In this document: positions 9,220 through 18,177 of the stretch, in pieces
Layout of the letters: every line of letters starts with the position of its first letter
How positions within the stretch are numbered: the first letter of the stretch is position 1
Assembly (NCBI GenBank): GCA_013791955.1
Contig: VMSW01000007.1
Coordinates: 930,001 to 994,000, forward strand
From: Propionicimonas sp.
GTDB taxonomy: Bacteria; Actinomycetota; Actinomycetes; Propionibacteriales; Propionibacteriaceae
Direction of reading: 5' to 3'
DNA: 64,000 nt
Translations under genes and position numbers: made by a program
Notes under the pieces: model-generated
Databases searched by the model: none
Seen by the model: only the letters and a program-made list of their open reading frames with translations
Told to the model about the DNA's origin: nothing

Positions 9220-9411
9220 TCAGGACAGCTTGTTCGTCTCGTCCTGGATGGTCAGGGCGACCTGGCTGAGCTTGGCGGAATGCTCGTTGGCGTGGTGGCC
9301 GCAGAAAAGAAGTTCGCCGCCGGAGGTGAGGATTACTCGCAGGTAGGCCTGGGCGCCACAGCGATCACAACGATCAGCTGAGGTCAGGGGCTCGGCGTAG
9401 GTGCTGGTCAT
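9220..9411 (-). CDS. Small zinc-ribbon protein (DUF7455 type)
   Basis: A 63-residue actinobacterial protein with CDRCGAQAYLRV (CxxC) and, about 20 residues later, CGHHANEH, a likely zinc site made of three Cys/His groups. The ATG at 9411 has a GAGGAAG Shine-Dalgarno just upstream; a longer open frame to 9531 has no support. It is divergent from parE, as in Streptomyces and mycobacteria as I recall. Function is unknown. I am confident in the gene and moderately in the family number. Confidence 0.85.
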   Translation of the reverse strand: MTSTYAEPLTSADRCDRCGAQAYLRVILTSGGELLFCGHHANEHSAKLSQVALTIQDETNKLS

Positions 9412-9578
9412 GGTCTTCCTCACTTTCTCACTCAACAAGAGTGTTCGGCATGGGTGACAACGTCTGCGGTTGCTCGGATGTTCCCTGGCCACCTTCAGTG
9501 TAGGCATCCATGGGCAAAGTCCGGGCAACAAGCCCCGACACCGTCACTGGAATACGCAGAACTGTTACGTCGCCGAGA

Positions 9579-9584
9579 TAATCT
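9579..9584 (+). promoter_or_regulatory. -10 element (TAATCT) of parE
   Basis: TAATCT ends seven bases before the parE GTG, and overlapping GATAAT (9577-9582) is an alternative. No Shine-Dalgarno precedes the GTG, so a leaderless or near-leaderless transcript is likely. Confidence 0.5.
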
Positions 9585-9591
9585 GCCGGAC

Positions 9592-11664
9592 GTGAGCACG
9601 ACTAAAGCTGGCGAGGGCAGAGACTACGAGGCGCGGCACCTGCTGGTGCTGGAGGGGCTGGAGGCCGTCCGCAAGCGCCCGGCGATGTACATCGGGTCCA
9701 CCGACACTCGCGGCTTGATGCACTGCCTGTGGGAGATCATCGACAACTCGGTCGACGAGGCGCTGGCCGGCTATGGCAATCGGATCGTGGTTCGGCTCAA
9801 TCCCGACGCCTCCATCAGCGTGATCGACGTTGCCCGCGGCATTCCGGTAGACATCGAACCACGCACCAAGCTCACCGGGGTTGAGGTGGTGTTCACCAAA
9901 CTGCACGCCGGCGGCAAGTTCGGCGCTGGCTCCTACAACGCCACCGGTGGCCTGCACGGGGTGGGCGCCTCGGTGGTGAACGCGCTGTCAGCCCGCCTGG
10001 ACGTTGAGGTCGACCGCAACGGCTTCACTCATGCGATGAGCTTTCGGCGCGGTGTACCCGGCGTCTTCGACGGAGACGGCCCCGAGGTTCCCTTCGAGCC
10101 CGGTAACGCGCTGCGCAAGGTTGGCAAGGTCGCCAAGGGCGTCACTGGTACCCGGATCCGCTATTGGCCGGATCGGCAGATTTTCCTGCCCGGCGCGGAG
10201 CTCTCGCTGAATCAACTGCTGGGGCGGGCTCGGCAGACCAGCTTCCTGGTACCCGGCTTGGAGCTGGCGGTCACCGACGCGCGCACCGATGAGGTCAGCG
10301 AAGAGGTGTTCAAGCACGAGGGCGGGATCAGCGAGTTCTGCGACTACCTGTCCAGCGGCACCCCGGTGACCGAGGTGATCCGGCTGCGTGGCTCGGACGC
10401 GTTCACCGAAACCGTGCCGATGCTTGACGACAACGGTGCGATGACGCCCACCGATGTTGAGCGCGAACTGGACATCGACATCGCCCTGCGCTGGAACGGT
10501 GCCTACGACACCCACGTGTCCTCCTTCGTGAACATCATCGCCACGCCAAAGGGCGGCACCCACGTCTCGGGCTTCGAGCGCGGCTTGACCAGGGGTTTTG
10601 GCCGCGGACTTGAGGGCACTCGGCTGCTGAAGGCGAACGAGGAGGTCACCAAGGACGACGTGATGGAAGGCCTCACCGCCGTGGTCACGGTGCGCTTGGC
10701 TGAGCCGCAGTTCGAGGGTCAGACCAAGGAGGTGCTCGGCACACCGCCGGTGACGCGCCTGGTTGCCAAGGTGGTCGAGCGCGAACTCGGCGACTTCCTC
10801 ACTTCAAACAAGGCGGCCATCCGCACCCAGGCCCGCGCGCTAATGGAGAAGGTGGTGGCGGCCTCCCGCACCCGGGTCCAAGCCCGCGCCCACAAGGACG
10901 CCCAACGCCGCAAGAACGCCTTGGAGTCCTCCACGCTGCCTGCCAAGCTCGCCGACTGCCGCAGCACCGACCTTGATCGCACGGAGCTGTTCATTGTGGA
11001 GGGCAACTCGGCGCTGGGCACCGCCAAACTGGCCAGGAATTCGGAGTTCCAGGCGCTGCTGCCGATCCGGGGGAAGATCCTGAATGTGCAGAAGGCCTCA
11101 GTTGGCGACATGTTGAAAAACGCAGAGTGCGCCTCAATCATTCAGGTGGTCGGGGCCGGTTCTGGACGCACCTTCGATCTCGACGCGGCCCGCTACTCCA
11201 AGATCGTCTTTATGGCCGATGCCGACTCCGATGGTGCCCACATTCGCACCCTGCTGGCCACGCTCTTCTTCAAGTACATGCGTCCGATGGTGGAGGCAGG
11301 CCGGATCTACAGCGCGGTGCCGCCACTGCACCGGTTCGAGTTGATCAACCCGAAGAAAGGCCAGGAGAAGTACATCTACACCTACAACGAGGCCGAATAC
11401 CGCCGCAAACTGGCTGAGTTGACCAAGCGGGGGCAAGCGTTCAAGGAGCCGCAGCGCTACAAGGGGCTGGGAGAGATGGACGCCGATCAGTTGGCCGACA
11501 CCACGATGAATCCGCGGCATCGCACCCTGCGCCGAATCACCGTGGACGATGCTGCTGCCGCCGAGACGACGTTCGAGAAGCTGATGGGCAACGATGTCGG
11601 CCCACGCAAGGATTTCATCATCGAAGGTGCCTACAGCCTGGATGCTGAACGCATCGACGCCTAG
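9592..11664 (+). CDS. parE: DNA topoisomerase IV subunit B
   Basis: ATPase and TOPRIM subunit of the type IIA topoisomerase that decatenates chromosomes. The 690-residue protein has a GHKL ATPase (EIIDNSVDEALAG at 49-61; GGLHGVGASVVNALS), a transducer domain, a TOPRIM domain (FIVEGNSALGTAKLARNSEFQALLPIRGKIL; MADADSDGAHIRTL) and the GyrB/ParE tail. It is assigned to ParE because of its place near sigA and the nearby parC, not a gyrA. Oddities: the usual DxGRG loop reads DVARG (79-83), and EGDSA reads EGNSA (470-474). The GTG at 9592 is used because upstream frame is not ParE-like and a -10 element lies in front. Confidence 0.94.
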   Translation: MSTTKAGEGRDYEARHLLVLEGLEAVRKRPAMYIGSTDTRGLMHCLWEIIDNSVDEALAGYGNRIVVRLNPDASISVIDVARGIPVDIEPRTKLTGVEVVFTKLHAGGKFGAGSYNATGGLHGVGASVVNALSARLDVEVDRNGFTHAMSFRRGVPGVFDGDGPEVPFEPGNALRKVGKVAKGVTGTRIRYWPDRQIFLPGAELSLNQLLGRARQTSFLVPGLELAVTDARTDEVSEEVFKHEGGISEFCDYLSSGTPVTEVIRLRGSDAFTETVPMLDDNGAMTPTDVERELDIDIALRWNGAYDTHVSSFVNIIATPKGGTHVSGFERGLTRGFGRGLEGTRLLKANEEVTKDDVMEGLTAVVTVRLAEPQFEGQTKEVLGTPPVTRLVAKVVERELGDFLTSNKAAIRTQARALMEKVVAASRTRVQARAHKDAQRRKNALESSTLPAKLADCRSTDLDRTELFIVEGNSALGTAKLARNSEFQALLPIRGKILNVQKASVGDMLKNAECASIIQVVGAGSGRTFDLDAARYSKIVFMADADSDGAHIRTLLATLFFKYMRPMVEAGRIYSAVPPLHRFELINPKKGQEKYIYTYNEAEYRRKLAELTKRGQAFKEPQRYKGLGEMDADQLADTTMNPRHRTLRRITVDDAAAAETTFEKLMGNDVGPRKDFIIEGAYSLDAERIDA

Positions 11665-11672
11665 CTGGGGAG

Positions 11673-12167
11673 TCAGCAGATCTGCTGTAGCAGGCCGGTG
11701 TCGACGTCGTAGAGGAACCCGCCCACCTGGGCCCGTCCGCTGATCAGAGCGTGGCTGGCAACCGTGGCAACATCAGCGCGCAGGCGCTCGAGTTGGTTGG
11801 GATCGGCATCGAAGGTGTACGCCGAGGCGTCGGCACCAGCGGCCACCCCGACCTGGCGACGGATCTCGTCTTCGGCTGCGGTGGCCATGGCACAGCGAGT
11901 GTGAGCGATGATCAGCACGCGATCCACTTGGAGCAGGTTCACCGCCAAGGCGCACCCAGCCAAAGCATCGGCGGTGACGTGACCGCCGGGCGTGCGCAGG
12001 ATCTTCGCCTCGCCGAGAAACAGCCCAATCATTTCCAGTGGCTGCAGGCGCGAGTCCATGCAGGTGACCACGGCAACGCCAGCGTGGGCGTAGCCGTCGA
12101 AGTTGCGTGGCGCAGAGTTGGCGTAGCGCAGGTTGGCGGCTAGGAGATCGTCGAAACCTTCGTGCAT
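11673..12167 (-). CDS. Beta-class carbonic anhydrase
   Basis: Zinc enzyme interconverting CO2 and bicarbonate in the cytoplasm. The 164-residue length is short for the class, as for the mycobacterial Rv1284-like branch. Zinc ligands are visible as Cys36 in VVTCMDSR, His89 and Cys92 in IIAHTRCAM; Asp38 and Arg40 form the catalytic dyad. It sits between the converging parE and parC genes on the parC strand. The ATG at 12167 is preceded at six bases by TAGGGT. Confident in family. Confidence 0.93.
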   Translation of the reverse strand: MHEGFDDLLAANLRYANSAPRNFDGYAHAGVAVVTCMDSRLQPLEMIGLFLGEAKILRTPGGHVTADALAGCALAVNLLQVDRVLIIAHTRCAMATAAEDEIRRQVGVAAGADASAYTFDADPNQLERLRADVATVASHALISGRAQVGGFLYDVDTGLLQQIC

Positions 12168-12173
12168 GCGATC

Positions 12174-12179
12174 ACCCTA
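12174..12179 (-). promoter_or_regulatory. -10 element (TAGGGT) of the carbonic anhydrase gene
   Basis: TAGGGT on the minus strand ends six bases before the ATG at 12167; no Shine-Dalgarno lies between, so the transcript is probably leaderless. Confidence 0.6.
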
Positions 12180-12211
12180 ACTGGCACCGGACGGGGCCGC
12201 AGACCGCAACC

Positions 12212-14659
12212 TCAGGCGTGGTAGCGCGATCCGACGGCTGCCACCGGCTGACCAATCGAGATTCCAGAGCCGTCGCGCCGGGGGTCCAGTGGCGGCAACT
12301 CGATCGGGGAACCGCTGGCGGCCGCGGCAATCGCCGGGTCGGGGCCAGCCCAGGCCAACAGCAGCACGTCTTCGCCCTTCAACAAACGCTGGCAGCGGAC
12401 CCCACCAGTGGCCCGCCCCTTGGTGGGGTACTCGGCCAACGGCGTCAGCTTGATGCTGCCAGCATCAGTTCCGGGAAGCGCAGCTGAGGAGCCGGCGACC
12501 GTGACCACACTGGAGTCTGCCGTTGGGGTAGCGCCGAAGAACAGCACCTGCGCCTGCCCGGCCAGCTTCACCCCGGCCATGCCGCCACCGGAGCGACCTT
12601 GCGGGCGCACCCCGGCGGCCGGGAAGTGGAGCAGCTGGGCATCGCTGGTGATGAATACCAGCGAAACCAGGTCGTGGGTGAGCTCGACGGCCCCGACCAC
12701 CTCGTCGCCGTCCTCGAGACGGATGATCTCCCAAGCATCCTTGGCCAGCACCTCGGGATTAACCCGCTTCACCACACCGCGTTTGGTGCCCAAGGCCCAG
12801 CCGAAGGTGGACCCGCTCAAGGTGCCCAACCCGAGAATTCGTTCGCCAGGCTCCAAGGGGAGCAGTTCGCTGGCCGGTGATCCGCCTTGCAGATTGGGGG
12901 CCGATGCGGTTACTGGAACCGAGGGCACCTCGATGGCATGCCCGCGCAGTAGCCGTCCGGTGTTGGTGAAGGCGCAGAAGTCGCCGCGAGCAGTGGTGCG
13001 CACCGCAGAGACGATCACATCGTGGACGGCCCGTGGCCCGGAACTGGGCAGCGGATCGTCATTATCGGTGCGCGCGAGCAGACCGGCAGAGGAGAGCATC
13101 AACCAGCAGGGGTCGTCGGCAATCTCGAGGGCGGCCGCGGTCTTGGCTGCGGTCACCTGATTACCTGCCGAGGCCAACAGCACGGTACGGCGAGGCGTGC
13201 CGTGGGTACGGGCCACTTCGTCGAGTTCGGTCGCGGTCACCTCCCGAAGCCGCTCATCAGAATCCAGGATCGCCTGCAGGTCGGAGATGGTCTGCCAGAG
13301 CTTGTCGCGTTCGGCCTCCAGGTCGATCCGGCTGAACTTGGTCAGTCGGCGCAGCTGCATGTCGAGGATGTAGTTGGTTTGGGTCTCGCTGAGTTCGAAG
13401 GCTTCCATCAAGCGCACCCTTGCCTGGGCGGCGTCGTCAGAGGATCGGATGATCGCGATGACATCATCGATGTCGACAATCGCCAACAGCAATCCCTCAA
13501 CCAGGTGGAGGCGGTCTTTGGCGCGGCCGAGCAGGTAGGCCGAGCGGCGCCGGATCACCTGCAGGCGGTGATCCAGGTACACCGTCAGCATCGCCCGTAA
13601 CCCGAGGGTGGATGGCTGGCCATCGACGAGCGCGACGTTGTTGGAGGAGAACGAATCCTCCAGCTTGGTCAGGCGGAACAATTCCTCCAGAAGGGCTTCG
13701 GGGTTGATGCCGTTTTTGACCTCGATCACCAGCCGGGTGCCATTGGCGAGGTCGGTGAGGTCTTTGATGTCGGCGATCCCGGTCAGCTTCTTGTTGGTGA
13801 CCAAGGTCTTCACCTGCTCGATGATCCGCTCGGGACCGATCTGGTAGGGAAGTTCGGTGACCACAATGCCCTTGCGACGGGGGCTTACCTGTTCGATCCG
13901 GGCCGAGGAGCGCACCTTGAACTGGCCGCGTCCGGTCAGGTAGGCGTCGCGAACGCCGTCGAGGCCGATGATCTTGCCCCCGGTGGGGAAGTCCGGGCCG
14001 GGCACGAAGCGCATCAGCTCTTCGCTGTCGGCGTCCGGGTGCTTCAGCAGATGCTTCAGGGCGTGGACGACTTCCACCAGGTTGTGCGGCGGGATGTTGG
14101 TGGCCATACCAACGGCGATTCCGGTGCTGCCGTTGACCAGCAGGTTGGGGAAAGCTGCCGGCAGCACGATCGGCTCGGACTCTTTGCCGTCGTAGTTTGG
14201 CCGGAAGTCGACTGTGTCGGATTCGATGTCAGCGGTCATGGCTACCGCAGCCGGCGCCATCCGGCACTCGGTATAGCGCATCGCGGCGGGGCCAGAGTCG
14301 AGCGAGCCGAAGTTGCCGTGGCCATCGACAGTCGGTAGTCGCATCGACCAGGTCTGCCCCAGGCGCACCAAAGCCTCATAGATCGCCGAGTCGCCGTGGG
14401 GGTGGTAGAGGCCCATGACCTGGCCGACAACCCGGGAGCACTTCACATGGGAGGCGTCCGGGCGGATGCGCATCTGGTCCATCCCGTAGAGAATGCGGCG
14501 CTGGACGGGTTTGAGGCCGTCGCGAGCATCAGGAAGGGCGCGAGAGTAGATGACCGAGTAGGCGTACTCGAGGAAGCTGGTTTCCATCTCGGAGGAGACG
14601 TCAACATCGACGATTCGCTCAGCGAAATCGTCCTCAACCGGAGGCGGTTTGGCAACCAT
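12212..14659 (-). CDS. parC: DNA topoisomerase IV subunit A
   Basis: Breakage-reunion subunit partnering ParE. The 815-residue protein has the winged-helix/tower domain with catalytic Tyr129 in AMRYTECRM, the quinolone-pocket segment YHPHGDSAIYEALVRL (Ser91 present), a coiled-coil gate, and a C-terminal beta-pinwheel from about residue 500. The pinwheel lacks a canonical GyrA box; the closest match is the degenerate QGRSGGGMAGVKL, supporting ParC rather than GyrA. The ATG at 14659 begins the conserved N-terminus, with only a weak purine stretch before it. parE lies on the opposite strand, separated by the carbonic anhydrase gene. Confidence 0.94.
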   Translation of the reverse strand: MVAKPPPVEDDFAERIVDVDVSSEMETSFLEYAYSVIYSRALPDARDGLKPVQRRILYGMDQMRIRPDASHVKCSRVVGQVMGLYHPHGDSAIYEALVRLGQTWSMRLPTVDGHGNFGSLDSGPAAMRYTECRMAPAAVAMTADIESDTVDFRPNYDGKESEPIVLPAAFPNLLVNGSTGIAVGMATNIPPHNLVEVVHALKHLLKHPDADSEELMRFVPGPDFPTGGKIIGLDGVRDAYLTGRGQFKVRSSARIEQVSPRRKGIVVTELPYQIGPERIIEQVKTLVTNKKLTGIADIKDLTDLANGTRLVIEVKNGINPEALLEELFRLTKLEDSFSSNNVALVDGQPSTLGLRAMLTVYLDHRLQVIRRRSAYLLGRAKDRLHLVEGLLLAIVDIDDVIAIIRSSDDAAQARVRLMEAFELSETQTNYILDMQLRRLTKFSRIDLEAERDKLWQTISDLQAILDSDERLREVTATELDEVARTHGTPRRTVLLASAGNQVTAAKTAAALEIADDPCWLMLSSAGLLARTDNDDPLPSSGPRAVHDVIVSAVRTTARGDFCAFTNTGRLLRGHAIEVPSVPVTASAPNLQGGSPASELLPLEPGERILGLGTLSGSTFGWALGTKRGVVKRVNPEVLAKDAWEIIRLEDGDEVVGAVELTHDLVSLVFITSDAQLLHFPAAGVRPQGRSGGGMAGVKLAGQAQVLFFGATPTADSSVVTVAGSSAALPGTDAGSIKLTPLAEYPTKGRATGGVRCQRLLKGEDVLLLAWAGPDPAIAAAASGSPIELPPLDPRRDGSGISIGQPVAAVGSRYHA

Positions 14660-14691
14660 CGTGCGTGCGCAGGCCTTTCTTGGTGTTGGTT

Positions 14692-15723
14692 TCAGTCGAG
14701 CTGGGACAGGCCGTTGAGGGCGGCCAGCAGGCCACGTCCATCGGGGGCGGTGACCAGCGGAATCCCGGTTGCAGCGTTGTCTGGATCGATCAGCCCAGGG
14801 CTGCCATGGGCCAACACCTGCTCGGCTGCAGTGAGCTGCCGAATGGCGATGGCTCGAACATGGCCGGGTGCTACTCGGGCGAAGTCGGCGTAGATCGCCG
14901 GATCGTGTTGGCCGTCGTCGCCGACCAGCAACCAGGAGATGCCCGGGAAATCACGAGTCAACTCCAGCAGGGCTTCAACCTTGTGGGCGTAGCCGGACCG
15001 GAACCAGCCGGTGTTGGTCGGGCCCCAGTCGGTCATCAGCATCGGCCCGACGGGGAAGCCGTGCCGCTTCAGGAACCGGGAGAGGAACGCATGGGTGTTC
15101 CAGGCACCGGTCGAGATGTAGATCACTGGTGTCTCGGGATGGCGAGCCAACAGTGAGTTGTACATCCGCGCCATTCCGGGGATGGCCTGCCTGGCCGACT
15201 CGTCCCGGATGAAGGAGTTCCAGGCGGCAATCATGGGCCGGGGCAGGAAGGTGGTGATGATCGTGTCGTCGATGTCTGACACCACTCCGAAAGTCACGTC
15301 GTCGCCGACAACCTGCACGTCGGCGAGGGTGGACTCCGAGCCAGCGCTGCGTACCTCAACCTGTTGCCAGCCTGCGGTCAGGTTGTGGTCACGGATGCGC
15401 TCGTCGATGTAGCCACCGCGATCGGTAATACCAGAAACCCGCAGTTCGCCGACCTGGACGGTGAACTGCGCGCGCACACAGGCGGTGCTGAAGAAGTTGC
15501 GGAAGCCGCGACGGCGGATCATTTCCTCGGTGGCTTTACCTAGGCCGGTGCGCGCCCGCTTGGGCACCAGAATCACTCGTCCGAGCACCCGGATGCTCGA
15601 GGTGCTGCCGTAGCCGGTGTAGCTGATCACCTGCTCTCGCCAACCGATGGCTCGCAGCAGCGCTTCGATCCGCCGATCGATGAACTCCTCCAAACGCGCG
15701 GCGAAGAACGGACGGGTACTCAC
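14692..15723 (-). CDS. App1-like phosphatidate phosphatase domain protein (DUF2183)
   Basis: A 343-residue protein of the DUF2183/App1 family. The C-terminal half has a HAD-like core: DIDDTII around residue 170, a conserved YISTGAW segment, and LLVGDDGQHDP. The N-terminal half resembles the beta-rich segment found in bacterial members. Yeast App1 is a phosphatidate phosphatase; the bacterial substrate is not established, so lipid phosphatase activity is only an inference. I chose the GTG at 15723, which has a G-rich site and TAGGGT eight bases before it; a longer frame would overlap the divergent gene. It lies directly upstream of parC on the same strand. Confidence 0.85.
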   Translation of the reverse strand: MSTRPFFAARLEEFIDRRIEALLRAIGWREQVISYTGYGSTSSIRVLGRVILVPKRARTGLGKATEEMIRRRGFRNFFSTACVRAQFTVQVGELRVSGITDRGGYIDERIRDHNLTAGWQQVEVRSAGSESTLADVQVVGDDVTFGVVSDIDDTIITTFLPRPMIAAWNSFIRDESARQAIPGMARMYNSLLARHPETPVIYISTGAWNTHAFLSRFLKRHGFPVGPMLMTDWGPTNTGWFRSGYAHKVEALLELTRDFPGISWLLVGDDGQHDPAIYADFARVAPGHVRAIAIRQLTAAEQVLAHGSPGLIDPDNAATGIPLVTAPDGRGLLAALNGLSQLD

Positions 15724-15790
15724 GGCACCCCACCCTAGTGGCGCGCAGGGCTTTTGGGCCCCAGTTGGCACGCGTGGGAAGATGTCGCGC

Positions 15791-16378
15791 GTGAGCTCAA
15801 CAGGTACGCGACGGCTGCCAGCCGATCTAGGTGCCGAGATACAGGCCTGCCGGTACTTCCCTGAACTGATCGCTGACACTGTCGCGATGTGTTTGGGCGC
15901 AGAACAGCCGGTTGCCCATCTGGTGCATCAGGAGGCGACCTTCAATCGGGACGAGATCCAGCGGCATCTAACCGTCCTCGTGCTCACCCCGACCCGACTT
16001 CTGGTCTGCCATACCGATGAGAACGGTGAGCCAGGAGTCCCCGCGCAGGCCTTGACCACCTCTGAGGCCGTGGGTCTGGGCAAGATCACCTCGGTGGCGC
16101 TGAGTCAAGTGGTCACCAACGCCGAGCGCTACGGCTCACGCAAGGCCAATATCACCGAGACTTGGTTGGCGATCGCTTGGGGGACCATGCGCCGCATTGA
16201 CCTGGAACCGACCCAATGCCCGGACCCGAATTGCGAGGCCGACCACGGTCTGAGCGGCATGATCGCCGCCGAAGACCTGACCGTACGCATCAGCACCGCA
16301 GCCGATGGCCCCGACAAGGTTCAACAGCTACTCAGCTTCGCCACCGCGCTACAGCAGGTGACTGGCCTGGCTCGATGA
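15791..16378 (+). CDS. Conserved actinobacterial protein (DUF5998 type)
   Basis: A 195-residue cytoplasmic protein without motifs of known catalysis. It contains YFPELIADTVAMCLGAEQPVAHLVHQEATF near the start and a CPDPNCEADHG segment near residue 145 that could bind a metal. The GTG at 15791 has GGGAAG nine bases upstream. Its TGA overlaps the next ATG (ATGA), so it is coupled to the phosphodiesterase gene; the same two genes sit beside thymidine kinase and sepH in Streptomyces, as I recall. Function unknown; the family number is from memory. Confidence 0.8.
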   Translation: MSSTGTRRLPADLGAEIQACRYFPELIADTVAMCLGAEQPVAHLVHQEATFNRDEIQRHLTVLVLTPTRLLVCHTDENGEPGVPAQALTTSEAVGLGKITSVALSQVVTNAERYGSRKANITETWLAIAWGTMRRIDLEPTQCPDPNCEADHGLSGMIAAEDLTVRISTAADGPDKVQQLLSFATALQQVTGLAR

Positions 16379-17487
16379 AGGCGCCGCAGATTCCGGCTTA
16401 CGGCCAAAACACGCTGGCTGATCTGCTGCCCAGCCTTGGTGCCCACTTGGGGCTGCCTGGCAGCGATCGCTTGGGTCTGCCAGCGGCCGAGCGCTATCTG
16501 GTGTTGCTGGTCGACGGGCTCGGCGCTGAGCAACTGGGCGAGCACGCTGAGCTCGCGCCCTTCCTTACCGGTCTTGAGCAGCGCACCATCACCTGCGGGG
16601 TACCAAGCACCACTGCCACGTCCATCACCAGTCTCGGCACCGGTCTGGCCCCCGGTGGTCACGGGATTGCGGGCTACACCTTCTGGTATCCGCCGAAGGG
16701 GCAGGTGCTCAACGCGTTGCGCTGGCCCGCTGATCTGAGTGGCTTGGACGTCCAGCCGCAGTTGACCTTCTTTGAACGTCTCAACAAGGCCGGGATCGAG
16801 AACGGCACCATCGCGCCCGCAGCATTCGCCGACAGTGGGCTGACTACCGTGGCTTTGCGAGGCGCCCGGTTCTGGCCGGTGGAGGACGAACGCGATCACC
16901 GCCGACGAGTTGAACTTGCCACCGCTGCGGTGGCTGCCGGCAACCGCAATCTGAGCTACTGCTACGAGCGGGTGCTGGATCACACCGGTCACGGCGCCGG
17001 CATCGATTCGCCAGCCTGGCGGGCAGCGCTGGCCGAGGTGGACGCCCTGGCAGCAAGCCTGCGCGAGGCCCTGCCGGAGTCGGTGCGGCTGGTGATCACT
17101 GCTGACCACGGCATGGTGGACGTCCCTGGTGATGCGCGGGTGCTGGTTGAGGACGAGCCCGGCCTGCTCACTGAGGTAACCGCCTTTGCCGGTGAGGGCC
17201 GGCTGCGGCACCTGATGGTCGAATCAGGTTGCAGCGAGCAGGTGGCGGCGCGGTGGCGGGCCCGGCTGGGGGAGCGAGCCTGGGTGCGCACCAGGGCCGA
17301 AGCCGTCGCTGAAGGCTGGTTCGGCGAAACCTCGAACCGATTGGCGCACCGTTTCGGCGATGTGATCGTGGCAATGGCAGATGACGGTGCCATACTCAGC
17401 CGGAAGCTGGTTGGTGAACTCAGCCTGGTCGGCATGCACGGCTCGCTAACCTCGGCCGAGATGGGCATTCCACTGTTGGTCGCTTGA
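16375..17487 (+). CDS. Alkaline-phosphatase-superfamily phosphodiesterase (nucleotide pyrophosphatase type)
   Basis: A 370-residue protein of the type I phosphodiesterase/nucleotide pyrophosphatase family. The metal-binding LLVDGLGAEQL lies near residue 41, the nucleophile region GVPSTTATSITSLGTGL near residue 80, and TADHGMVDV near residue 240. No signal peptide is seen, so it is probably cytoplasmic, unlike many secreted relatives. The ATG at 16375 overlaps the previous stop by four bases. Its substrate (nucleotide, phosphonate or phospholipid) cannot be read. It precedes tdk by 45 bases on the same strand. Confidence 0.87.
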   Translation: MKAPQIPAYGQNTLADLLPSLGAHLGLPGSDRLGLPAAERYLVLLVDGLGAEQLGEHAELAPFLTGLEQRTITCGVPSTTATSITSLGTGLAPGGHGIAGYTFWYPPKGQVLNALRWPADLSGLDVQPQLTFFERLNKAGIENGTIAPAAFADSGLTTVALRGARFWPVEDERDHRRRVELATAAVAAGNRNLSYCYERVLDHTGHGAGIDSPAWRAALAEVDALAASLREALPESVRLVITADHGMVDVPGDARVLVEDEPGLLTEVTAFAGEGRLRHLMVESGCSEQVAARWRARLGERAWVRTRAEAVAEGWFGETSNRLAHRFGDVIVAMADDGAILSRKLVGELSLVGMHGSLTSAEMGIPLLVA

Positions 17488-17532
17488 TCGGCCCAGCGCT
17501 GCGCGTGGGCATCACAACGGGAGATAGACGGC

Positions 17533-18177
17533 ATGGCTGAACTGACCTACTTCACCGGTCCGATGGACTGTGGGAAGTCGACGCTGGCTCTGCAGGTCGC
17601 ATACACCGAAGCCGAGGCGGGTCGGGAGGGGCGGCTGTTCACGATGCTGGATCGCTCCGGCGGCGCCACCATCACCTCGCGGATCGGTCTGAGTCGGCCG
17701 GCGCTCGAGGTCAAGCCGGAGTTCGATTTTTGGATCTACGTAGTGAGCGAGCTGACCGGCGGGCGCCGGGTGGACTTCCTCGTGTGCGATGAGGCCCAGT
17801 TCTACAACAGCGCCCACGTCGATCAGTTGGCCAGAATCGTGGACGAGTTGCAGATCGACGTCTTCTGTTTCGGCATCCTCACGGACTTCCGTACCCAGCT
17901 GTTCCCAGCCTCGCGTCGGCTGGTCGAGCTTTGTGATCGGATGGAGATGCTTCAGGTGCGGCCGCGGTGCTGGTGTGGTGAGCCCGCCACGCACAACGCG
18001 CGGACGGTCAATGGCGCGATGGTGACTGAAGGCAGCCAGGTAGTGGTCGGCGACATCGACAACAGCGCTGAGGTTGCCTACCAGGTTCTCTGTCGGCGCC
18101 ACCATCGGCGCCGAGTCACCGCTGAGGTTGCCGCCGTGACTCTCAACCCAGAGCCGCTGCCCTTTGGTGAGTCCTAG
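17533..18177 (+). CDS. tdk: Thymidine kinase
   Basis: Salvage enzyme phosphorylating thymidine to dTMP with ATP. The 214-residue type II TK has Walker A GPMDCGKST (9-17), the catalytic DEAQF (Asp86, Glu87), a lasso region, and a zinc site formed by Cys146, Cys148 and Cys187/His190. A purine-rich GGGAGAT lies upstream of the ATG. It overlaps the stop of convergent sepH by four bases. Position between the phosphodiesterase and sepH agrees with Streptomyces. Assignment is secure. Confidence 0.95.
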   Translation: MAELTYFTGPMDCGKSTLALQVAYTEAEAGREGRLFTMLDRSGGATITSRIGLSRPALEVKPEFDFWIYVVSELTGGRRVDFLVCDEAQFYNSAHVDQLARIVDELQIDVFCFGILTDFRTQLFPASRRLVELCDRMEMLQVRPRCWCGEPATHNARTVNGAMVTEGSQVVVGDIDNSAEVAYQVLCRRHHRRRVTAEVAAVTLNPEPLPFGES

